Assembly (NCBI RefSeq): GCF_018619185.1
Contig: NZ_JAAXYC010000031.1
Span: forward strand, 1-43,977
DNA from: Streptomyces sp. McG3
Lineage (GTDB): Bacteria; Actinomycetota; Actinomycetes; Streptomycetales; Streptomycetaceae
Length of the DNA stretch: 43,977 nt
Reading direction: 5' to 3'
Below the pieces are notes generated by a model. That model was not told where the DNA came from. It did no database searches and saw nothing but the letters and a program-made list of their open reading frames with translations. Within the stretch, counting starts at the first letter, position 1. Every line of letters begins with the position of its first letter. This document shows, one piece after another, positions 31,059 to 39,900 of this stretch. The translations under genes and the position numbers were made by a program.

Positions 31059-31745
31059 TCAGGGCGCGACGGCCGGCAGAACACCGGCCAGCGTGCAGGG
31101 AGAGGAGGGGCGGCACTGGACCGCGAGGGTGGTGACGCGGCTCTCCGCGCCTCCGGCCGGGGAGCCTTTCCACGCGATCGACTGCTTGCCGGAGACCGTC
31201 ACGGCGTACAGGTAGGTCTGCGTGATCGCGCCGGGATCGTCCTGGAGAGCCCGGGTGAACGAGTCGGGGAAGTGCCCCTCGTTCACGACCCCCTTGGCGC
31301 GCTGACCGTTGTTCGCCATCTGCTTCCAGAGCACGGGCGACGGGACGAGCTTGGCGACCGATGCGGTGTCGACGTACTTCTTCTCTCCGGTCATCCACCC
31401 GCGCAGCGCGGACAGCAGCGCCTGCTGGGAGTAGGCCCGGGTGTCGTACGACCACAGCGCCGCTGCCGCCGCCTTCCCGTAGGCGATCGGGTCGTGCGTC
31501 TTCGGCGGTCGAGGCAGAGGCCGGTGATTTGCGTGCGGAGGCGGCGATGCCGATGGCACCGCGCCGGAAGGACGCGGTGTCGTCGAACTGCTGTGTGGTG
31601 CGGGCGTGGAGGGGGCCCTGGCGTCGCGCGTGAGGAAGGCGAGCAGGCCGGCGAGGGCGACGAGCACCACCAGGACGGCGGTGCCGAGCAGCGCCCGGCG
31701 GCGCACGCGAGATGCGCCGCCGGGGTTGGAGGAGTGGGCAGGCAT
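31059..31745 (-). CDS. VirB8-like/TcpC-type T4SS protein
   Basis: A 228-residue bitopic protein: cytoplasmic start, one membrane helix (LLGTAVLVVLVALAGLLAFL, about residues 19-38), a Ser/Pro-rich linker, and an extracytoplasmic domain of about 140 residues (ALWSYDTRAYSQQALLSALRGWMTGEKKY; DPGAITQTYLYAVTVSGKQS) with the NTF2-like layout of VirB8/TcpC. Only two Cys are present, near the end (CRPSSPC). The ATG overlaps the stop of the small membrane gene upstream (TGATG). In T4SS this protein organises the channel in the envelope. Confidence 0.75.
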   Translation of the reverse strand: MPAHSSNPGGASRVRRRALLGTAVLVVLVALAGLLAFLTRDARAPSTPAPHSSSTTPRPSGAVPSASPPPHANHRPLPRPPKTHDPIAYGKAAAAALWSYDTRAYSQQALLSALRGWMTGEKKYVDTASVAKLVPSPVLWKQMANNGQRAKGVVNEGHFPDSFTRALQDDPGAITQTYLYAVTVSGKQSIAWKGSPAGGAESRVTTLAVQCRPSSPCTLAGVLPAVAP

Positions 31746-32053
31746 CAGCGGACCTGCGTTCCCAGCGTGCTGAAGAAAGCAACGATCCCGTTCGCCGCCC
31801 CCAACAGGAGGGCAGCTCCAGAGCTGACCAGCACGCCCTTCTTTCCGTTCGCCTCCGCCTGGTGCCCACCACTGTGATGGCCCCAGGCCCAGACGCCCGC
31901 GCTGACGGCGAGCGCGCCGACGATGGCGACGAGGCCGAAGAGGTTGATGGAGCCCATCACCTGCTTGAGGACGGAAAGGCCGGGGAGCCCGCCCTCGTTC
32001 GGCTTGATGCCGGGGTCGTAGGCGAGTTGGATGACCTTGTCGGCCAAGTACAT
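31745..32053 (-). CDS. Small two-helix membrane protein (DUF6112/pilin-like)
   Basis: A 102-residue protein with GGAG six bases before ATG 32053. Two hydrophobic segments (INLFGLVAIVGALAVSAGVWAWG, about 36-58, and GVLVSSGAALLLGAANGIVAFF, about 73-94) are separated by a short basic loop (GGHQAEANGKKG). Size and topology resemble VirB2-type pilins and the DUF6112 proteins that sit in the same place in Streptomyces ICEs. No signal peptide is present. A pilus or channel-lining role is inferred from context. Confidence 0.7.
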   Translation of the reverse strand: MYLADKVIQLAYDPGIKPNEGGLPGLSVLKQVMGSINLFGLVAIVGALAVSAGVWAWGHHSGGHQAEANGKKGVLVSSGAALLLGAANGIVAFFSTLGTQVR

Positions 32054-32144
32054 AGCGAACTCCAGTTCGATTTAGTGCACGCCGAAGCCCGAGAGGTGGA
32101 GCAGCGGCGCGAGAAGAGAGGAAGAGAGGAGAGGAGAGGCCGGG

Positions 32145-33272
32145 TCAGACGACGCGGCGGGCCGCGAGGATCTGCGGCTTCCAGGAGGCGAGGGTCGTGA
32201 TGCGCACGACGTCACCGGTCTTCGGCGCGTGCACGATCAGCCCGTGGCCAATCGCCATGCCGACGTGCTCCGGCGTGGCGGCGGACCCCTCGGTGAACAG
32301 GAGGTCCCCCGCCCGTACGGAGCCGACCGCTACCGGCTTGCCTTCCTTGACCTGCGTGTAGGTCGTCCGCGTGAGGGAGACCCCGGCGGCCTTGTAGGCG
32401 CCCTGCATCAAGGACGAGCAGTCGCACCGGCCCATCGGATCCTTGCCGTGCGAATCAGCGCAGCTCCCACCCCACTGGTACGGGGTGCCGAGCTGGCCCA
32501 GAGCCCAGCGGATCGCCGTCTGGACCTTGGCCGGAGCGTCCGCCGGGATCTGGTACTCGTCGGGTACCGACCCGGGCGGGATGGTTCCGAAGTCGGTCCC
32601 GTCCGCACCGGTCGTACAGGCCCCCGCAGCGGCCGGAACTCCTCCGGGGCCGGAGGGCGCGGACGACGCGTCGTCGCCTTTCGTGAGCAGAGGCTCGATC
32701 GCGCGCTGCAGAGCGGTCGCCAGGGGCTCCCACTTCGCGTACGCCTCGGGGTAACCGCTCAGCTGCACTGCCTGGGCGGCCTGGGTCACGGACAGGGATT
32801 CCCAACCCGAGACCTTCTTGAGCCCCTCGTAGAACTTGGTGCTCGCGTGGACCGGGTCGAGGACCTCGGTCGCCGAGCCCCAGCCCTGGGACGGGCGTTG
32901 CTGGAAAAGCCCCAATGAGTCACGGTCGCCGTAGTTCAAGTTCCGCAGGCCGCTCTCCTGCAGAGCGGTGGCCAGGGCAACGACCTGCCCCCGGGGAGGG
33001 ATGTTCATCGCGACGCCGGTGGCCTGGATGGTCTTGGCGTTGGGGATCTGCTCGGCGGGCGCGTCCAGGCCCGGCACGGACACCGAGTCCTTCTCGCCCC
33101 CGTCCAGAATCGCCTTCACCTGCTTGGCGACGGCCGTACTGTCCACCGACTGCTCACCGCCGACGGGGCAGGTGGCCGCTGAGGCGTTGCTGGCGGCGTA
33201 GCCGAGGAGCGGTAGGGCCAGCAGGGATCCGGTGGCGCAGAGACCGGCGACGGCTCCCAGGGCCTTCTTCAT
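32145..33272 (-). CDS. VirB1-like cell-wall hydrolase: lysozyme-like domain plus NlpC/P60
   Basis: A 375-residue exported two-domain hydrolase that would open peptidoglycan for the conjugation channel. Residues 1-33 are a signal peptide. Residues about 85-190 form a transglycosylase-like domain with E106 (ALQESGLRNLNYGD) and SLGLFQQRPSQGWG. A Pro/Gly linker leads to a C40 peptidase at about 245-375, with C285 (CDCSSLMQ), H336 (PEHVGMA) and H348 (IVHAP). All expected catalytic residues are present. It is the first gene of the T4SS series and follows a long structured intergenic region. Confidence 0.9.
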   Translation of the reverse strand: MKKALGAVAGLCATGSLLALPLLGYAASNASAATCPVGGEQSVDSTAVAKQVKAILDGGEKDSVSVPGLDAPAEQIPNAKTIQATGVAMNIPPRGQVVALATALQESGLRNLNYGDRDSLGLFQQRPSQGWGSATEVLDPVHASTKFYEGLKKVSGWESLSVTQAAQAVQLSGYPEAYAKWEPLATALQRAIEPLLTKGDDASSAPSGPGGVPAAAGACTTGADGTDFGTIPPGSVPDEYQIPADAPAKVQTAIRWALGQLGTPYQWGGSCADSHGKDPMGRCDCSSLMQGAYKAAGVSLTRTTYTQVKEGKPVAVGSVRAGDLLFTEGSAATPEHVGMAIGHGLIVHAPKTGDVVRITTLASWKPQILAARRVV

Positions 33273-33381
33273 CGCGACCGCCGGTCAACAGCGGGGCGGG
33301 GTACGCCGAGAGATGTGTGCGTGGAGGGGTGCGGGCGTATCAGGGCATGCTGCATCGCAGCGGCTCCTCGTGTTCGTAGGA

Positions 33382-33424
33382 GGCGCGGTGCCGACTTCTC
33401 GTGCAAAGCCGTCGGCACCGCGCC
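33382..33424. repeat. 14-bp perfect inverted repeat
   Basis: GGCGCGGTGCCGAC (33382-33395) and GTCGGCACCGCGCC (33411-33424) with a 15-base loop. It is 110 bases upstream of the VirB1-like start and could be a leader hairpin or terminator. Confidence 0.6.
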
Positions 33425-33496
33425 GATGTGCGTCCGCCTCTCAGGGCGGGCCCGGGTCACGGGAGTTGGTAGCTCCCGGACACCGGTCTCCGGTCA

Positions 33497-33517
33497 AGCG
33501 CGGCAGCCAGCCGCGCT
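33497..33517. repeat. 8-bp perfect inverted repeat
   Basis: AGCGCGGC (33497-33504) and GCCGCGCT (33510-33517) with a 5-base loop, in the same intergenic region. Confidence 0.5.
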
Positions 33518-33850
33518 CGTAATCTCAGGCGATACACCTGGCCTCCTGACAGCGCGTGGAACGAGGGGAAAGCGTGCCACCCCGGGGTGCTCGATAGGAC
33601 GAGATAACACGGATAAGCACAGGTCAGCCGGGATGAAACGAGGCTTCGTCCCGGTGACACGGCGAGACAGTAGACCGGGAATCCGGCCGCACCAAACGAC
33701 TCCCGGACCCGGCGCCGCAGCACGGCACACCTCGTTAGGCCCGGCCGGAGATCACGGCTAACCTCCGGAACAACCCCGCCCGAGACGAACGCCGTTGCGC
33801 ACTGTCCGGAGCGGAAACAGCCCCGTCATGCCCTGAAAGAGGCCCTCCAC

Positions 33851-34597
33851 ATGAGCTACACGCTGCACCGAGGCGACGCCCTCACCGTGATGAAGACCCT
33901 CCCGGACGAGAGCGTCGACGCCGTCATCACCGACCCCCCGTACAACAGCGGCGGCCGAACCAGCTCCGAGCGCACCGGTCGTACGGCGCGAGCCAAGTAC
34001 GTCACCAGCAACTCGGCGCACGACCTCGCCACCTTCCCCGGCGAGAACCGTGATCAGCGCTCGTACCGCTCCTGGCTGACCGAGCTGCTGACCGAGGCAT
34101 ACCGGGCATCGACCGAGCACGCGGTCGCCGTCGTCTTCTCGGACTGGCGCCAGGAACCGACGACGTCCGACGCTCTGCAGATGGCGGGGTGGACCTGGAG
34201 CGGAACTATCCCGTGGATCAAGCCCGCCAGCCGGCCCCGCAAGGGCGGGTTCAAGCAGTCCGCCGAATTCATCACCTGGGGAGTCAAGGGCAGTCTCGCC
34301 AAGGGCCGGGACCTCTACCTGCCCGGCCACTTCATCGCGTCCCAGCCCCGCAAGGGCAGGGTGCACATCACCCAGAAGCCGGTCGAGGTCATGCAGCAGC
34401 TCGTACAGATCTGCCGCGAAGGCGGAACGGTGCTCGACCCGTTCACCGGCAGCGGCTCCACAGGCGTCGCGGCCCTGCGCGAAGGCCGCCGCTTCGTGGG
34501 CGTCGAACTGTCCTCGCACTACGCCGACGTGGCCGAGCAGCGGCTCCACGCCGAGCTGACCCAGGACGACGTCGCCCTGGCCGGACCGGAGGCATGA
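33851..34597 (+). CDS. Orphan N4/N6 DNA methyltransferase
   Basis: A 248-residue amino-methyltransferase. Motif IV DPPY is at residues 28-31, and the AdoMet-binding motif I DPFTGSGS at 196-203 follows, which is the beta-class order. KPVEVMQQLVQIC (176-188) is motif X-like. AAAGAGG nine bases before the ATG supports this start. No cognate restriction enzyme lies next to it; the convergent NucS-like gene is the only nearby nuclease. Probable role is to mark the ICE DNA or protect it from host restriction. N4-cytosine or N6-adenine cannot be told apart by the motif. Confidence 0.88.
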   Translation: MSYTLHRGDALTVMKTLPDESVDAVITDPPYNSGGRTSSERTGRTARAKYVTSNSAHDLATFPGENRDQRSYRSWLTELLTEAYRASTEHAVAVVFSDWRQEPTTSDALQMAGWTWSGTIPWIKPASRPRKGGFKQSAEFITWGVKGSLAKGRDLYLPGHFIASQPRKGRVHITQKPVEVMQQLVQICREGGTVLDPFTGSGSTGVAALREGRRFVGVELSSHYADVAEQRLHAELTQDDVALAGPEA

Positions 34598-34641
34598 TCA
34601 TGAGAGCGAAGAGAGCCTGGGGCCAACGGGCCGCAGACGCC

Positions 34642-34686
34642 GAAGGGCGGCTGAAGCATCGAGAACCGATGCTCCAGCCGGCCTTC
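34642..34686. terminator. Bidirectional hairpin terminator
   Basis: GAAGG-CGGCTG-AGCATCG and its complement (CGATGCT-CAGCCG-CCTTC) pair over a 5-base loop with only three unpaired positions. It lies between the convergent methyltransferase and NucS-like genes. Confidence 0.8.
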
Positions 34687-34694
34687 TCTTTACG

Positions 34695-35630
34695 TCAGGC
34701 CGCCTCGAACGCCTTCCGGATCAACGGCGTTGCCCTCTCCAGGTCACCCGCCGACGCGAGTCGCAGCTCCACGTCCCCGGTCCCCAGGTGCCCGATGCCG
34801 CGCATGTCCCTGGAGAAGCCCTCCTCCAGCACGACCGAGCCTGGGTCGAGTCTGAGGTAGACCAGGATCACCTCGTGCCTCGGACGGAACAGCACCGACG
34901 CCACGTTCACCAGCCGCCGGTAGGCGATGTAATGCCGCAGGGCCGCCACCTCGACCTCGCCCCATGCCGTTAGGGCGTCGTCCAGCTCCGTGTACAGGTC
35001 CCGCAGGCACTCCGGGACGAGGCTGGCGCTTCCCGGCGCTGGATCTACCGGCACCGTCGGCGCGTTGACGACTGCGGCCTCCCGCTCCCGGTGCCGCCGG
35101 GACGCAGCGGGGTTCGGGGAGCCGGGCGAGGAGTCGACGAGCAGCAGGCTCAGCAGGCCGCCGTCGAAGACGCGGTAGCGCACCAGGTCGATCCGCTCGG
35201 GCAGTCGCTGCACGGCCACGCGATCGTGGTGGGAGAACTCGGCCGCGATGCAGACCATCCGCGGTCGACGCCAGTCGATCGACTCGGCGGCCTCCGCGCC
35301 CAGCACCCTCCGGACGAGCGCCTCGAACTCGTGGTGCGCCGAGTCCAGCCAGGACAGGTAGGAGACGGCCTGCGACAGCACCCCGCTGTCGGAGCCCTTC
35401 TTGAACTCGATCACCACCGGGGCACCGTTTTCGTCCAGCCCCAGCGTGTCGATCCGCCCCCGGTGCCACGGCCCGGTCGTGTACTCCGACGCCAGGAACC
35501 GGATACCGAGCATCTGCTCCAGACCGGTTTCGACCCGCCGCTGCAGCTCCACCTCCAGTGCCACCGTCGATCCGGTCAGCTTTACGTCCCGCCCGTCCAC
35601 GCCCTGCCGGAACAACATCAGCTCGGCCAC
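34695..35630 (-). CDS. NucS-like PD-(D/E)XK nuclease with DUF5655-like end
   Basis: A 311-residue protein from GTG 35630 (GGGAGGGG upstream). The N-terminal part has the NucS/DUF91 core: WHRGRID (D61), then APVVIEFKKG (E75, K77), a D…E-x-K active site. IDWRRPRMVCIAAEFSHHD follows, as in NucS-related proteins. The C-terminal ~110 residues (LRDLYTELDDALTAWGEVEV … SVVLEEGFSRDMRGIGHLG) resemble DUF5655. This domain pair is known in bacteria; the role could be repair or defence. It is in the defence-like block and diverges from the DUF5677-like gene. Confidence 0.75.
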   Translation of the reverse strand: MAELMLFRQGVDGRDVKLTGSTVALEVELQRRVETGLEQMLGIRFLASEYTTGPWHRGRIDTLGLDENGAPVVIEFKKGSDSGVLSQAVSYLSWLDSAHHEFEALVRRVLGAEAAESIDWRRPRMVCIAAEFSHHDRVAVQRLPERIDLVRYRVFDGGLLSLLLVDSSPGSPNPAASRRHREREAAVVNAPTVPVDPAPGSASLVPECLRDLYTELDDALTAWGEVEVAALRHYIAYRRLVNVASVLFRPRHEVILVYLRLDPGSVVLEEGFSRDMRGIGHLGTGDVELRLASAGDLERATPLIRKAFEAA

Positions 35631-35804
35631 CAGCGCCCCCTCCCGCGATCTCTGCAAGGGAACCAATCAAACGAACGCGCTCGATATTCCGCCTGCGGTC
35701 GACTCGCGTGAACTGGCTTCGGAAAGCCCCGAGGACGCCAGCGCCACCTCCGCGGAATCGAAATTCGGCGGTGGTCCGGCTGTTCGGTCCGTACCGTCAG
35801 AGTC

Positions 35805-36593
35805 ATGACGTACAAGTTCGGCGCCAACCGGCAGTGTGCGCGCCGTGTCGATACGGTGCTGCCCAGCTTTCTCGACAGTGCCAACGAAGTGCTCAGCGAC
35901 GAGGTGATGACGCTGGAGGAGCATAGGGAGATCTTCCCGCTCCTCATGGGCTGGTGGCTGTTCACCCACAGTACGGCTGCAGCGATGATTCACCTGTACC
36001 GACAGGGCTTCACGGTTGAGGTCAAGCCGTTGGCGCGTAACCTCTTCGCCCACGCCTTCGCGATGAGCTGGCTCGTCGACAACGGTCCCGCCGCCGTTCA
36101 GGCGGTCCACACCTACCTGGAAAAACAGCAGCAGTCCTTCACCAACAACCTGGTGGAGATCAAGTATCCGCTCCCCGAGTCTCCTCGCCCAGTCGTCCTT
36201 CGAGTCTTTGAGACCTCGGAGGAGCGCCGCTGGCACCAGAAACTGGTGGGTGAGATCACGTCCTTCGCCAACATGGTTGCCGCGTACAACGTTCCGATGG
36301 CCTACCCGCTGTACCGGATGCACAGCGCATACGCCCACACCTCTGCTCAGACGGCGAACGCCTTCATCACGGTTGGGGCCGATGGGCGCGTCGGGTTCAC
36401 AGCCGAAGCTACCGAGGACAGCCTGACCGATCAGGTGTACATGGCGGTCTCCGTGTTCACCGCAGCACAGGCGATAGGGCCGACGATCAAGGGCGACCCG
36501 ATGAGGAAGTTACTGGAGAAGGCGATGGGCGACCTGGGGATCTCTGGTGATCTGCGGCCCCGTCGTAAGTCCTGTGCTGCCCCGCGCCCGTAG
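35805..36593 (+). CDS. DUF5677-like protein
   Basis: A 262-residue helical protein. The pattern EVKPLARNLFAHAFAMSWLVDNG and MAYPLYRMHSAYAHTSAQTA fits DUF5677-like proteins, which have an R-x-L-x-E/N helix and a conserved Tyr/His helix similar to HEPN folds. HEPN proteins are often RNases, but a full R-x4-6-H motif is not clear here. No ribosome-binding site is obvious (GTCAGAGTC upstream). Its place between a nuclease and an Avs-like gene suggests a defence or stress role; moderate certainty for the family. Confidence 0.55.
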   Translation: MTYKFGANRQCARRVDTVLPSFLDSANEVLSDEVMTLEEHREIFPLLMGWWLFTHSTAAAMIHLYRQGFTVEVKPLARNLFAHAFAMSWLVDNGPAAVQAVHTYLEKQQQSFTNNLVEIKYPLPESPRPVVLRVFETSEERRWHQKLVGEITSFANMVAAYNVPMAYPLYRMHSAYAHTSAQTANAFITVGADGRVGFTAEATEDSLTDQVYMAVSVFTAAQAIGPTIKGDPMRKLLEKAMGDLGISGDLRPRRKSCAAPRP

Positions 36594-36922
36594 GCCCGGC
36601 CGGCAGGGCATTCCCTTGCGTAGCCCTTCGGTCTGGCGCGGCCCCGCAGGAGGGGGTGTGCGGACGCGTGCAGAGGCGCGCAGGCAGGTTGCTGTAGAGG
36701 ATCCACAAGCTGCGTGAAGCCCCATGCTGACGCTATGGACGCGTTCTCCCATGGCCGGACGCCTTTGGACGACGTAACCTCAGCGAGGACAGACTAACCA
36801 GCCGCGCATGCTCTGATCAGGTAAAACGTCACTCTGTAGTACGGCCAGGCATCACGTAGCATGATCGCTCACGGTCTCGTAATGCGTAGGTTTCGGGTTG
36901 GTGTTGATCCGTGTGGTCTGAC
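36594..36922. other. 329-bp gap, lower GC, no gene seen
   Basis: Convergent region after the DUF5677-like gene and after the Avs-like gene. It is AT-richer than its surroundings (for example around 36770-36900). I see no gene, terminator or repeat; the composition shift may mark a junction between acquired segments. Confidence 0.4.
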
Positions 36923-39900
36923 TCATGGGCGACCGACGCTGTTGACTGCTTCGGTCAACCCCTGTGCCCCGTTGAGGAGCAATTCATCCAGGAGGTTCAG
37001 GATGTCGGAGCGGCGTGAGGCGGTGCCAGCTTGAGTGTAGGCGCGGACAAGTATCTCGCCGATGTGGTGTGCGTCTGCTGCTGCACGGGTGGAAATGTCC
37101 CCGGAATCAGCGCCGTGCTCTTCGATGAAGCGACGGACGCATTGCAGGATCAGAGCGTCGACTCGATCAGGCGCCTGTTCCAGAGTGATCAACAGTTGGG
37201 GGAGAGCATGGCTGAAGGCCGGCGAAGCCATGAGGTCGGTGAGTTGCTTCCGGAACGGGCGAAGTCGTCGGCCCCGCAGGGCTGAAGCTGTTGCTGCTGC
37301 GGCCTCACGCACTTGCTGGTTCGGGTCGTGGAAGAACTGGCTGAGCGCTTCGTGGGCCAGGGCGAGATCGCCGGTGCTGGAGAGCCTCTGCGCACACAGA
37401 TCGGCGGCCCCTTCGCGCTGTGCGCTGTCGTCACCTTCGAGGACCGCTCGCAACAGGACCGGCATGTCCCACTGCATCGCCCCCAGCGCCGCGAGGAATC
37501 CGCCCGAGCGCCGTACATCTTCGTCGGCGGATGACAGCATTCGCTGGATCACCGGCTTGACCACGGAAGGATCTTCGTAGCCCACGGCCACGGTGAGGCG
37601 CACCACTCGCGGAGTGGCGAGCAGTGCATCATCTGCTCGGATGAGCACGTGGAACGCTGCGGTGGCTTGAGGGCCGGCATGGCGCATGGCGGCGAGGAGG
37701 ATGTGGGCGGAGCAGGAGCGGACTGCAAGGGACGGATCGGCCGCTATGCGATGCAGATGGGGAGCCACAAGCGCGGTGCGGGAGCCGTCCGAGTCGTAGA
37801 GAAGTAAATCGCCCAAGCCTTCGGAGGCACTTCCTCGGACTGTGTTGATGCCGATGAAGTACAGATCAGGGTTGCTGTGCTCAATTGGTTCGTTTCCCGG
37901 GTGGTCGGATTGGAGAGCCCTGTTGAGGATGAGCTCGACCAGATCAGGCGGTACGGCCCCCAGGTACTTCTGGAACGGTCGGCCGAGCCAACGATCGTGC
38001 TCTGGCAGCCCCAGGCTGCCGAGATGCCTTACCGCGGCGAAGACCGGTGCCGGGTCGCGGAGCTTTTCGGCCTTGCCGAGCCCCAAGAGCAGTGAAGCGC
38101 CGTACGCGGGGTGAATTTCGCGGTCCAGGTCGAGCGCGAGCCGGGCGAACCGTTCAGGTTGCTCAACCGTTTGGCTCTCGAGCACTTGGCGCAGCTCACC
38201 GACGCCCCCTGTGTGAGTCTTCCAGTCGGTGTGGTCCTCACGGTGCTTTCTCATGGCCCGCAACCACTGGGCGTCGGTCATCCGCCGGGCTGCCTCTTCG
38301 GCGATGGGAGACTCGATGGTTCCTACGGTGAATTCCGTCGGCTCCTCTGGCTCGCGTACACCACCATGGCGGCGGAGCTCCCCCAGGCGCCGAGCCCCTC
38401 GCTCCGAGAGCTTCGGCTCGGGCAACGCGGACAACAGTGCGAACTCGTCCCAGGGCGAGAGCTCCTCCTTGGGGGGAAGGCGGAGGTGGAGCACGGCTGC
38501 CTCAAGCTGTCGGAGGGTTTCGCTGGGGAGGCAAGGGCTGACGGAGCGGATGACCTGGCGTGCACCCCAGACCGCGTGATTCGCATACCCGGCCAGCAGG
38601 CGGTGCCGGCCTTCAAGCAACAGCTCGGCCGACCATGGGGCGAGGGCCTCTCCCGCAACATCCAGAGCCTGGTACAGAAGCCACTGTGCCGTTTCGTACG
38701 GGGTGGCCACCAGTTCCTCCAGGAGCGGGCGGAGCTGAGAAGGGGAGTCAAGGGCACTGGCTCGCAGTGCCGCGGTCGCACCGTTGAGCAGGGCAGAGTC
38801 CAACGCCCCGGCCTCCTGGTCCGGCCAGCGGAAGGCGAAGTGGCCGTCACTGACAGGCCAGCCGGCTCGCGCAGGATGAGCGGTGGCTTCCATGACCTTC
38901 AGAAGAACGGGCAGTAGACGGGTACAAAAGGATGCGGGAGCACCGGTGGAGGCGTGCTCCACCAAGCGCAGGGCAAAGTGATCCTTGCTGAGGAGAGCGG
39001 TGACTCGTCGGTGATCGTCGAGCCGTAGAGCGTCCGGTCGCTCAGAGAGATGGGCGACGAGCAGATCGACCGCCCACTCCGGTTGCTGCTTGCCGAGGTC
39101 GCGTACGGAGATCCAGAGAGGGCGCTCGTAGGCCGCGCACCGGCCGGCCCGCACTGCGCTCAACAGCAGGTCGAAGAGCGGCCTGCTGTCTCCAACCTCG
39201 GCGAAACGAGTGATCCCGAGCAACCAGGGAAGATATTCCGGATGCGCGGTGTGGGGCGCCAGGAGTTCGGCCACGCGATCGGGGTACTGCTTGACGGCGC
39301 CGGTCATGATCCTGAGCGCCCACGCACGCGCCTGCGGATCGTGCCCACCGAGCCAGTCCTCGATCACCCCATCGGCGTCGGCGCAGGCGAACCAGCCGAC
39401 GCAGGTGAGGGTGTGCACCAGACGATCCAGGTAAGCGGGCCGAGTCTCCAGCACTCGTGCTACGGCCTCCCACTCCTCGGCCGTCGGCGTCTCCAGGCTG
39501 CCGAGCAGCGCGAGTGTCGCTTCCTTGATGTGGTAGCGGATGTCCTGGCACAACAGCAGCGCCTCGAACTCCTCGACAAACCGCTCGCGATCCAACTCCC
39601 GCAAATGACTGAGAATCTGGCGAACCTGGCTGCGTCGGAAGAGCTCCTGTTCGCTGCCTGTGAGGAAAGCGACCAGGGTCTCGTTGCGGTGCACCCAGCC
39701 GCGTGCGAATGCGTAGTCGAAAAAGCTCTCGTGGAAGAAGGCGATCCGCTGACCGTCATGCACGAGTACGTGCTCCGAAACCAACGTGTCCCTGCTGACA
39801 GAGAGACCGTCTCCGTCAAGGATGGTGTGAGGGACTGACAACTGCTGTCGACGGCTGATGGCCTCGGCGATAGTGGAGACCGTTTCCTGGAATCGTGCGT

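Larger units (their letters stand above)
33273..33850. promoter_or_regulatory. 578-bp structured intergenic region
   Basis: No gene is visible. The region separates the divergent VirB1-like and methyltransferase genes, so promoters for both should lie here. It contains at least three inverted repeats (33382-33424, about 33461-33478 and 33497-33517) and a possible weaker one near 33633-33657 (CGGGA … TCCCG). No direct repeats were seen. An oriT or an attenuator is possible. Confidence 0.4.
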
